Origin: Pelomonas sp963422775
GTDB taxonomy: Bacteria > Pseudomonadota > Gammaproteobacteria > Burkholderiales > Burkholderiaceae_C
Assembly (NCBI GenBank): GCA_963422775.4
Contig: CAUJSJ030000169.1
Coordinates: 16,982 to 80,981, forward strand
DNA: 64,000 nucleotides
Reading direction: 5' to 3'
Part shown: piece by piece, positions 8,229-14,506 of the stretch
How the letters are laid out: the number at the start of each line of letters is the position of its first letter
Numbering within the stretch: position 1 is the stretch's first letter
The notes under the pieces: model-generated
Database searches by the model: none
Told to the model about the DNA's origin: nothing
Seen by the model: the letters and a program-made list of their open reading frames with translations, nothing else
Made by a program: the position numbers and the translations under genes

Positions 8229-8873
8229 TCAGTTGACGGACGAGACGGCCGTGTAGTCCACGGGGCCGAGGCGTTCGAGATTGAGCTTGAGGCTGCCGCC
8301 TTCGCTGTAGACGGCCTCGACCTTGTCGTGCGCGTACAGCGTGGGCGTGACGGCCTTGGTGCCGTTGGCGGCAGTGATGCGGTACTTGACTTCGCTGCCC
8401 TCGGCGGCCATCGCGCCGGCCTTCCAGCTGAAGGTCTGGCGACCCGCGCCTTGAGCGCCGAGCTGCTGCGTGTCGATGACATTGCCGGCGGGGCCGAGGA
8501 TCTCCAGCTTGACGGTCTGCGCCGCGCCATCGAGCTCGTAGCTGCTCTCGGCCACGCCGCCCTCGACCTGGAGCTTGTTGCCCGGCACGCTGACCTCGCG
8601 CCCCACCAGCGAGATGGACTGCAGCGCCTGCATCTGGCCGAGCTGGCTGCCCAGCCCCTTGATGCTGGTGTCCAGCGTGGACAGGCTCGTGACCTGCTGG
8701 ATCTGCGCCATCTGGCTCGTCACCTGGGCGTTGTCCATCGGGTTGAGCGGGTCCTGGTTGTTCATCTGCGCGACGAGCAGCTTCAGGAAGCGGTCCTGGG
8801 TTTCGGCGGCGTTCTTGGCCGAGACCGAGGTCCCGCCCGTCGTGCTGCTGCCGTTGAGTGCGGTGACGTCCAT
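8229..8873 (-). CDS. flgD: Flagellar hook capping/assembly protein FlgD
   Basis: FlgD caps the growing hook and is needed for FlgE polymerisation. The 214-residue protein starts MDVTALNG and contains the signature FLKLLVAQMNNQDPLNPMDN, then QMAQIQQV, followed by the FlgD Ig-like/tudor region (GREVSVPGNKL, WKAGAMAAEGSEVKYRI). The open frame continues upstream without a stop, but the ATG at 8873 matches the family N-terminus. It sits between flgC and flgE. Confidence 0.95.
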   Translation of the reverse strand: MDVTALNGSSTTGGTSVSAKNAAETQDRFLKLLVAQMNNQDPLNPMDNAQVTSQMAQIQQVTSLSTLDTSIKGLGSQLGQMQALQSISLVGREVSVPGNKLQVEGGVAESSYELDGAAQTVKLEILGPAGNVIDTQQLGAQGAGRQTFSWKAGAMAAEGSEVKYRITAANGTKAVTPTLYAHDKVEAVYSEGGSLKLNLERLGPVDYTAVSSVN

Positions 8874-8890
8874 GGGGTTGCCTTCAGCGG

Positions 8891-9307
8891 TCAGCTCTGA
8901 CCAAGTTGGAGGGTCTTGAGCAGCAGGTTCTTGGCCGTGCTCATCACCTCGATGTTGTTCTGGTAGGAGCGCGAGGCCGAGATCATGTTGACCATCTCCT
9001 CCACCGGGCTCACGTTGGAATAGGTCACGTAGCCATCGGCATCGGCCTGCGGGTGCTTGGGGTCGTGCACGCGCCGGCCGGGGGTCTGGTCCTCGGTGAT
9101 CGTGCTCACGCGCACGCCGGCGTTGCCGCCGTCGTTGCCCGCGCCCATCAGCTGCGTCTGGAAGACGACCTGGCGCGCCTTGTAGGCCTGGCCATCGGGG
9201 CCGGCCACCGTGTCGGCGTTCGCCAGGTTGCTGGCCACCACGTTCAGGCGCTGGCTCTGCGCACTGACCGCGCTGCCGGCGACGTTGAAGATCTGGAACA
9301 TCGACAT
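8891..9307 (-). CDS. flgC: Flagellar proximal rod protein FlgC
   Basis: The 138-residue FlgC is a proximal rod subunit. It starts MSMFQIFNVAGSAVSAQSQR, contains VVASNLANADT, the central KARQVVFQTQL and the DPKHPQADADGYVTYSNV motif, and ends with EEMVNMISASRSYQNNIEVM. It lies 17 bases from flgD and 6 bases from flgB, consistent with tight co-expression. Confidence 0.96.
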   Translation of the reverse strand: MSMFQIFNVAGSAVSAQSQRLNVVASNLANADTVAGPDGQAYKARQVVFQTQLMGAGNDGGNAGVRVSTITEDQTPGRRVHDPKHPQADADGYVTYSNVSPVEEMVNMISASRSYQNNIEVMSTAKNLLLKTLQLGQS

Positions 9308-9313
9308 GATCGA

Positions 9314-9727
9314 TTACCCCTGGTTGGGCGACTTCATCGCGTCCAGTGCGGTGCGCACCGAGCCGTTGATGAAACGCAGCGTGGCTTCGTACTTCACCGA
9401 GTTGTCGGCAAAGCTGGCGCGTTCGCGGTCCATGTCCACGCCGTTGCTGTCCAGGCTGGTCTGAGACTGCAGCGCGTAGTCCTTGCCGCTTTCGCCGCGG
9501 GCGCCGGCCAGCGGCGCGATGTGGCCGCGTTGCGTCGTCTGCAGCGCGCCGTTGGTGGCGACTTCGCCGGTGGCCTCTCGCAAGGCCTTGGCGAAATTGA
9601 TGTCGCGCGCCTGGTAGCCCGGCGTGTCGGCGTTGGCGATGTTGCTGGCGAGCAGGCGCTGGCGCTCCGCCCGCAGCGTGAGCGCCTGGGTCTGGAAGTT
9701 CAGCGTGTCGGTGAGTCGGTTCAACAT
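9314..9727 (-). CDS. flgB: Flagellar proximal rod protein FlgB
   Basis: FlgB is the first rod subunit assembled on the MS ring. The 137-residue product from the ATG at 9727 starts MLNRLTDTLNFQTQALTLRA with SNIANADTPGYQARDINF and ends in the conserved NSVKYEATLRFINGSVRTAL. A purine-rich Shine-Dalgarno (AAAGAGG) precedes this ATG. As the first gene of flgBCDEFGH its promoter should lie in the 158-base gap facing flgA. Confidence 0.96.
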   Translation of the reverse strand: MLNRLTDTLNFQTQALTLRAERQRLLASNIANADTPGYQARDINFAKALREATGEVATNGALQTTQRGHIAPLAGARGESGKDYALQSQTSLDSNGVDMDRERASFADNSVKYEATLRFINGSVRTALDAMKSPNQG

Positions 9728-9849
9728 CTGGGGGCCTCTTTCGAGGTGGCTTTCGGCAGCAAGGGCCGGGATGGCTCTTGCGCAAATTGTCTGAACTACC
9801 CCCGAAAACATGAGCGGGATTAGCAGGATCAAAGCCGCTCAATTCGGAC

Positions 9850-9875
9850 CTAGGGAAGGTCAGTCCCGTCCCTAG
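9850..9875. promoter_or_regulatory. Inverted repeat in the flgB/flgA divergent intergenic region
   Basis: The 158-base gap 9728-9885 separates the divergent flgB and flgA genes and must hold both promoters. It contains a perfect 7-base inverted repeat (CTAGGGA and TCCCTAG, 12-base spacer) ending 10 bases before the flgA start. The arms could be an operator or form a hairpin in the flgA leader. I could not recognise a convincing sigma-54 or sigma-28 element for flgB. Confidence 0.4.
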
Positions 9876-9885
9876 AGTGGCGGCC

Positions 9886-10583
9886 ATGCTGCGTGCCACC
9901 CTGCTCCTTGTCTGCCTGCTCGCCGCCGGCGTGTGCGGGGGCCCCAGACCACGCTCGACCCGGCGTTGCTGGAGCGGGTGCGCGTGCTGGCCGAGACGGC
10001 TGCCCGCGCGGCCGCTCCGCCCAACACCCGCGTGGCCGTCGAGATCGGCGCGCTCGACGCCCGGCTGCGCCTGGCGCCCTGCCAGCAGGTCCAGCCCTAT
10101 CTGCCGCCGGGCATGGCCGTCTGGGGCAGGAGCCGCATCGGCCTGCGCTGCACCGACGGCGTCGCGCGCTGGAACGTGACGCTGCCCGTGCGCGTTGCCG
10201 TCTTCGGCCGTGCCGTGGTGGCCAGCGGCCCGCTGCCGGCCGGCGTGAATTTGTCTCAAGACCTGCTGGCGATGGCCGATATCGACATTGCTTCCGAGGC
10301 CGGCGCCGTCTTCACCGACCCGGCCCTGCTGATCGGGCGCACGCTCGCCCGGCCGCTGCAGGCCGCCGAGGCGGTGCGTGCGCCGGCGCTGAAGTCGCGG
10401 CAGTGGTTTGCGGCCGGCGAGACCGTGCAGGTGCTGGCCGTCGGCGTCGGCTTTTCCGTCGCTTCCGAAGCGCAGGCGCTCAGCGCCGGCATCGAAGGCC
10501 AGGAGGTTCGTGTGCGCTTCGAGAGTGGCCGCGTCGCCAGCGGCCGGGCCACCGGCGAACGCCGCGTGGAGCTTCTGCTGTGA
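9886..10583 (+). CDS. flgA: Flagellar P-ring assembly chaperone FlgA, frameshifted at the signal peptide
   Basis: FlgA is a periplasmic chaperone for P-ring formation. The mature part (GPQTTLDPALLERVRVLA through GERRVELLL) has SAF/FlgA family features: LRLAPCQQVQPYLPP, GRSRIGLRCTDG, WNVTLPVRVAVF, and a C-terminal half with GQEVRVRFESGRVASGRA. A good signal peptide (MLRATLLLVCLLAAGVC, ATG 9886) lies just upstream in a different frame. One base is missing in the G5C4 run (9936-9944) if the two are to be joined. The alternative GTG at 9933 would give a 216-residue protein without an export signal, which is hard to reconcile with a periplasmic role. Confidence 0.85.
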
Positions 10584-10634
10584 GCAAAGCACCACGAATG
10601 GGGGAGTTGGCGGCAAAAACCCGCCAGTTCTCCT

Positions 10635-10661
10635 TCAAGTTCCCGGGCCAGGGGCCGATAC
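10635..10661 (+). promoter_or_regulatory. Sigma-28 (FliA) promoter upstream of flgM
   Basis: The element TCAAGTTC (10635-10642), an 11-base spacer and GCCGATAC (10654-10661) matches the enterobacterial FliA consensus TAAAGTTT-N11-GCCGATAA at 6 of 8 and 7 of 8 positions with exact spacing. It lies about 60 bases before the flgM start and after the flgA stop. Late, FliA-dependent transcription of flgM is known in other flagellated bacteria. Confidence 0.75.
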
Positions 10662-10721
10662 AGGAGGAAACTCCCCTGCAATGCCTGCCAGCGGGACCCG
10701 TCCCGCACCTTGGAGAAGCAC

Positions 10722-11057
10722 ATGAAGATCGGTAACAGCCCTGAAGGAAGCGCGAGCCCGCCCAAGGCTGACCGCGTCGACAAGACCGCGAGCAGCCGCA
10801 AATCCGAGACGGCGCAGCCCATCAAGGCACCGCCGCTTGCGCAAGCCCCCGCAGCCAGCGCCCAGGTCGACATTTCCAAAGCCGCGCAACTGGCCGCCAG
10901 CGCCGGTTCCGAGAACGACAGCTTCGATGCCGCCAAGGTCGACCGCATCGCCAAGGCCATCAGTGAGGGCAAGTTCACGGTCAATGCCAGCGCCATCGCG
11001 GACAAGCTGGTCGCGAATGCGCAAGAATTGCTGAGCGCTCGCGCCAACAAGCACTAA
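10722..11057 (+). CDS. flgM: Anti-sigma-28 factor FlgM
   Basis: FlgM binds FliA and blocks late flagellar gene transcription until it is exported through the completed hook. The 111-residue product starts MKIGNSPEGSA, has a disordered, Lys/Ala/Pro-rich N-terminal half and the C-terminal FliA-binding helices (DAAKVDRIAKAISEGKFTVN, ADKLVANAQELL). ATG 10722 is chosen because it opens on the conserved MKIG; a TTG four codons upstream is in frame. It is preceded by a sigma-28 promoter and followed 4 bases later by flgN. Confidence 0.93.
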   Translation: MKIGNSPEGSASPPKADRVDKTASSRKSETAQPIKAPPLAQAPAASAQVDISKAAQLAASAGSENDSFDAAKVDRIAKAISEGKFTVNASAIADKLVANAQELLSARANKH

Positions 11058-11061
11058 TCCC

Positions 11062-11454
11062 ATGACAGCCACCGCCTCGTCCACTCCGCTCGGCCCCGAA
11101 CTCGAACAGCCCCTGCTGGCCGTCGAGGCCGCGCTGAACCAGCTCGGCGACGCGCTGGCCCGCCGCGACGCGGCGGCCATCGAGCAGCACGCGTCAGAGC
11201 TGCACCAGCATCTGGCCCGCGCCGTGCAGAGCTTCAGCGAAGCCGCCCGCACCGGCAGCGTGCCCAGCGCGCTGCGCAACCGCCTCGTGCGCGCCGGCGG
11301 CCTGCTTGCCGCCCAGCGTGAATCGCTGGCCCGTGGCAACGCCTCGCTGGACCGCGCGCTGGACGTGCTGATCCCGAGCGAACCCACCGGCCTGTACGGC
11401 GCCGGCGGCAAGGCCGAGCGGCGCACCACGGGTGGTGGCAGCTACCAGGCCTGA
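11062..11454 (+). CDS. flgN: Flagellar export chaperone FlgN
   Basis: This 130-residue, almost entirely helical protein fits FlgN, the chaperone for the hook-filament junction proteins FlgK and FlgL. It shows the long antiparallel-helix pattern (LLAVEAALNQLGDALARRD, LHQHLARAVQSF) and the LRNRLVRAGGLLAAQRESLARGNASLDRAL segment typical of the family. It follows flgM by 4 bases and precedes a strong intrinsic terminator, closing the flgA-M-N unit. Sequence conservation in FlgN is low; context adds most of the confidence. Confidence 0.88.
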   Translation: MTATASSTPLGPELEQPLLAVEAALNQLGDALARRDAAAIEQHASELHQHLARAVQSFSEAARTGSVPSALRNRLVRAGGLLAAQRESLARGNASLDRALDVLIPSEPTGLYGAGGKAERRTTGGGSYQA

Positions 11455-11472
11455 TCGCCCATCCGAACGAAC

Positions 11473-11498
11473 AAAGCCACCCGAGAGGTGGCTTTTTT
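11473..11498 (+). terminator. Rho-independent terminator after flgN
   Basis: A 9-base stem (AAAGCCACC / GGTGGCTTT) with a five-base loop CGAGA is followed by an unbroken T run that ends at 11498. It begins 18 bases after the flgN stop and terminates the flgA-flgM-flgN transcript. Confidence 0.9.
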
Positions 11499-11525
11499 GT
11501 GCCTGTTCGCCCGGCATGCGGCAAC

Positions 11526-11550
11526 AAAAAGGCGGCCCCGCAGGGCCGCC
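11526..11550 (-). terminator. Rho-independent terminator for the secreted-protein gene
   Basis: Read on the minus strand this is a perfect 8-base stem (GGCGGCCC / GGGCCGCC, loop TGCG) followed by TTTTT. It lies 22 bases past the stop of the minus-strand gene at 11572 and converges with the flgN terminator, insulating the two units. Confidence 0.88.
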
Positions 11551-11571
11551 AGTCGTGGCGCGGTGCGCCGT

Positions 11572-11925
11572 TTACTTGGCGGCCAGCGCGGTGGCGCGGC
11601 GCGCGATGGGGGCGGGGAAGTCGCCCAGCTCGCGAGCGGCGTTCTCGCCATGATCGGCAGCCAGCGCGGCGGTCTGCTCGCCTTGCAGTTCCGTGGCCCT
11701 GACCGTCAGGATCGCTTGGCGCGGCAGCTTGGCCGTCACCACGGCAGCCGTCTTGGCGGTCGGCGTCGTCGCTTCGACACCCTTCTCGCCCTGGATGGCG
11801 GCCAGCTCACCGCTGTTGCGGGCGGCCACGAGGTCGGCAATGACGGCCTCGCGGGTGGTCTGGGCGGAGGCAGCGCCGGCAGCGATCAGCAGGGCGGCGG
11901 CGAAGACGGTGGACAGCTTGCTCAT
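11572..11925 (-). CDS. Small secreted protein, DUF4148-like
   Basis: The 117-residue product has a clear Sec signal peptide (MSKLSTVFAAALLIAAGAASA, cleavage expected after ASA). A short mature region follows with TTREAVIADLVAARNSGELAA, which resembles the DUF4148-type proteins common in Burkholderiales; the remainder is Ala/Thr-rich. The ATG at 11925 is supported by an AAGGA Shine-Dalgarno 7 bases upstream. It is a single-gene unit with its own terminator. No enzymatic motif is present; a periplasmic role is inferred from the signal only. Confidence 0.75.
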   Translation of the reverse strand: MSKLSTVFAAALLIAAGAASAQTTREAVIADLVAARNSGELAAIQGEKGVEATTPTAKTAAVVTAKLPRQAILTVRATELQGEQTAALAADHGENAARELGDFPAPIARRATALAAK

Positions 11926-12054
11926 GATGACTTCCTTCAAGTTCCGTGGCGGGTCGTTCCGCCGGGTTTGCTTGGGCATCGCGACCGCGGTGTCCATGGG
12001 CTGAACTCTAGGCAAGGCTTCTCAGTAGAAACACCAGGAGCAAGGCAATGGGGC

Positions 12055-12071
12055 GTTTGCATAACGCAAAC
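12055..12071. repeat. Short inverted repeat upstream of the secreted-protein gene
   Basis: GTTTGC and GCAAAC flank ATAAC about 130 bases upstream of the gene starting at 11925. The surrounding gap 11926-12163 contains no gene and no other convincing signal. It could be an operator, but chance is not excluded. Confidence 0.25.
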
Positions 12072-12163
12072 AATGCAGGTCCATTCAACGTTGCTGTGTC
12101 GATAGAAGGCTCAATTGAAGGGTGCCCGGCCTTGGGTGCCGCACGGCGACCGGCTGCCTGATT

Positions 12164-12595
12164 TCAGCGGGTGGCTGCCTGACGCACCTTGTCCAGGTAG
12201 GCGTGCCCGTCCGGTGGCAGGCCGCTGCGCTGCGAGGCCCAGATCATTTCGCCCAGCGCCTCCATGGCCACGTGGTGGGCCTCGTGGCGGGAATTGCGTT
12301 TTGCCGCCAGCAGGTCCACGGCCTGGCGGATGCCTGAGGGCTGGTCGATGGCGTGCTGCTCGGTGATCGTCAGGTGCATGGACAGGTGCAGGAAGGGGTT
12401 GGTGCGCCCTTCCTCCACGGTGTAGATCTTCTCCAGCGCGCCAACCTCGTCGGCGAGGTCGTCGTGGTACTCCGGGTGCTCGGCGATCCAGTCCGCGGCG
12501 ATGGCCTCCATCGGGATCAGCGGCGCGCCATCTCGCCACTTGCGGTAGGTGGCGCAGAAGAAGCGCCGGACTTCGAGCTGGGACGGGGCGAACAT
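12164..12595 (-). CDS. DUF1841 family protein
   Basis: This 143-residue cytoplasmic protein belongs to the DUF1841 family, common in beta- and gammaproteobacteria and without an assigned function. Recognisable features are the start MFAPSQLEVRRFFCATYRKW, the Asp/Glu-rich HPEYHDDLADEV, the polar NPFLHLSMHLTITEQ and the C-terminal RHEAHHVAMEALGEMIW. Several conserved His and Asp/Glu residues suggest a possible metal site, but this is speculation. It lies 27 bases downstream of the zinc-ribbon/PurA-like gene on the same strand and may be co-transcribed with it. Confidence 0.88.
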   Translation of the reverse strand: MFAPSQLEVRRFFCATYRKWRDGAPLIPMEAIAADWIAEHPEYHDDLADEVGALEKIYTVEEGRTNPFLHLSMHLTITEQHAIDQPSGIRQAVDLLAAKRNSRHEAHHVAMEALGEMIWASQRSGLPPDGHAYLDKVRQAATR

Positions 12596-12622
12596 GGCCG
12601 GGATTGTCGCCGCCGTGCGAAA

Positions 12623-13375
12623 TCACCCGGGCGGCAGGCCTATCCAGGTGACGTGCTCGTGCGTCGGGCCGTCCGAGCAAGCGGCCAGCCGAGCGCCCGT
12701 CACCTGCTGCAGTCGCTCCAGCAGGTCGTCGCGACCCAGCGTGCCGGGTTCGTAGACCGGCGTCACAGCCTTCAGCGTGTCTGCAGGCGGCGCGTCGACG
12801 GTGTTGCCGTCCGGCATGCGGTAGGCCGAGCACCAGCGCAGGCCTGTCGCGGCCCGCAGCGCGTCCAGGTGGCTGACGAGCAGGCCGTCCAGCGGTCCGC
12901 AGGCTTGGGCGGCATGGCGCAGCAGCACGCCGTCCGGGTGGCCACGGCGAAAGCGGCCTTGCCAGCCGTCGTCGACGTTGTGCGGCTCGGGCAGGCAGTC
13001 CAGGCCGGCGTCGAAGCTCGGCAACGGGCCGGCACCGTGTCGGGTCAGGTAGCTGCGCACGATGCCGTAGCGGCGCAGCGGTGAGCTCAGGCCCAGATTC
13101 GTCAACACCGCTTGCGCGGCGGCGGGCGTGACGCAGCTCCAGGTCGTGTGCGGGTGAAAGCCGTGGTCCTCGTCCAGCAGCACGCCCTGCGCGCCTTCGA
13201 AGACGACGGTGCCGGGCCGGCCCAGTCGCTCGGCGATGGCTTCAGGCGACCGGCCCGGGGTGTTGAGCGTGACGACCGCCTTGCAGTAGCTGCAGTCGAC
13301 GGTGCGCCACAGCGCCTGGCGGGGCAGGCTGCCGCCGCATTGAGGGCAGCTGGGGCTGGCGTGCCCTGGCGTCAT
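12623..13375 (-). CDS. Zinc-ribbon protein fused to the C-terminal half of adenylosuccinate synthetase
   Basis: The 250-residue protein starts with a four-cysteine zinc ribbon (Cys10, 13, 28, 31). From about residue 57 to the end it then matches only the second half of PurA: FEGAQG (59-64), LDEDHG (67-72), a TRHGAGPLP motif (111-119) like TRVGAGPFP, RFRRG (141-145), HLDAL (169-173), AYRMPDG (184-190), VTPVYE (204-209) and SDGP (234-237). The first 220 or so residues of PurA, with the GDEGKGK P-loop and catalytic Asp and His, are missing. Equivalents of the guanine-contact Asp333 (here Asp171) and IMP-contact Gln224 (here Gln62) remain. It cannot catalyse normal AMP synthesis; a nucleotide-sensing or regulatory role is inference. 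Confidence 0.8.
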   Translation of the reverse strand: MTPGHASPSCPQCGGSLPRQALWRTVDCSYCKAVVTLNTPGRSPEAIAERLGRPGTVVFEGAQGVLLDEDHGFHPHTTWSCVTPAAAQAVLTNLGLSSPLRRYGIVRSYLTRHGAGPLPSFDAGLDCLPEPHNVDDGWQGRFRRGHPDGVLLRHAAQACGPLDGLLVSHLDALRAATGLRWCSAYRMPDGNTVDAPPADTLKAVTPVYEPGTLGRDDLLERLQQVTGARLAACSDGPTHEHVTWIGLPPG

Positions 13376-13475
13376 GCGGGCCGAAGCCCGGCCGGTCGTG
13401 CGCGGGGAAAAGCGGGCGGGCAGACAGCGTGCATGGCCGCGATTGTGCGGCGCCCGCGCGCCTGCCCTCGGTGGT

Positions 13476-14417
13476 TCAGAGAGGGCGACGGCGCCGCTGC
13501 AGCGTGCCTACGGCCAGCAGCCCGACCGCCATCAGCGCCCAGCTGCCGGGTTCGGGCACGGGCGCGGCGGAGAAGTCGTAGCCGCTGGCGCCGGTGGTGT
13601 TGAGGCCAGCCACGGAGGGCAGCAGCTGGTAGCCCGCTGAGTGGCCGAAGTCGGCCCACGCCGTGCGTCCCAACTGGGCATAGTCGCTGACCGAGGCACC
13701 CACCGCCAGCATGCCGCTGATGGAGATCGTGCGGCCGACGAATGTGTCCAGCTTGAGGCTGTACACGCCCGTGGCGTCGCGGCTGGCGTCCCAGCTCTTG
13801 TTGGCCTCGGCGAAGGTGGTCATGTCGCGCAGCCGCACTTCGGCCACGCCGTAGGCCGTCAGGAAGCCGCCCATCTCGAAGCTGGGGCTGGACAGCGCGC
13901 CGCTGATGCTGAAGTTCACCGTGTAGCTCACCGGCGTGCCCACGGCCAGGCCGGCGCCGGTGACCGCGATGCTGTCGTAGAACCGGCCCTGCACGGTGGC
14001 GTCGGTGTAGCCCTGCACGATGCGGTAGCCCAGGGCGTCGCAGCAATACGGGAAGCTGGCCGTTGCCGTCGCGCGCAGCAGGCCCATGCGGCCCTCGAAG
14101 TGGGCCGTCGCGGTGCCGCCGCCGAACGTGGCGCTGCTGTCCAGCGACTGCATCTGGCGTGAGCGCGGGTCGTCGATGAGGTCCAAGGCGGGCACGTGTT
14201 GCACGGCCCCCGACACGGGGTAGAAGGCGGTCGCATTCACGTTCATTGACGCGATGAGCTGGCTGTCGATGGCGGCAGCGGGCGGGCTGCAGGCCAGCAG
14301 CATGACTGCGCCGAGCCAGGCCCCCAGCGCACGCGCGGTGGTTCTGGGGGCGGCCCTGCCGGCAGGTCGGTTGAACAGGGGGACGGCTGCGGGCAGCAGC
14401 GCGGGGCGCAGGAACAT
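13476..14417 (-). CDS. PEP-CTERM sorting domain protein
   Basis: The 313-residue protein has an N-terminal signal (hydrophobic ALGAWLGAVMLLACSPPAAA), a beta-rich extracellular body with no recognised fold, and a C-terminal PVPEPGSWALMAVGLLAVGTL followed by RRRR, the PEP-CTERM tag. This tag directs export, cleavage and surface release by an exosortase (EpsH/XrtA family), which is not in this window. The ATG at 14417 is chosen for its GGGAGA Shine-Dalgarno; a longer frame exists upstream. The function of the body is unknown. Confidence 0.85.
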   Translation of the reverse strand: MFLRPALLPAAVPLFNRPAGRAAPRTTARALGAWLGAVMLLACSPPAAAIDSQLIASMNVNATAFYPVSGAVQHVPALDLIDDPRSRQMQSLDSSATFGGGTATAHFEGRMGLLRATATASFPYCCDALGYRIVQGYTDATVQGRFYDSIAVTGAGLAVGTPVSYTVNFSISGALSSPSFEMGGFLTAYGVAEVRLRDMTTFAEANKSWDASRDATGVYSLKLDTFVGRTISISGMLAVGASVSDYAQLGRTAWADFGHSAGYQLLPSVAGLNTTGASGYDFSAAPVPEPGSWALMAVGLLAVGTLQRRRRPL

Positions 14418-14506
14418 GAATCTCTCCCGAAGATGCGCGCCAAAAGTGGCGTCAACTGCACACACGCAATCCGGCACCGAATCCGGCCAGCGCGCCTGCC
14501 CCTGAT

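Noticed and set aside
8871..10616. Upstream extension of the flgD frame to a 795-residue protein
   Set aside because: The added residues run antisense or out of frame through flgC, flgB and flgA; only the part from ATG 8873 matches FlgD.
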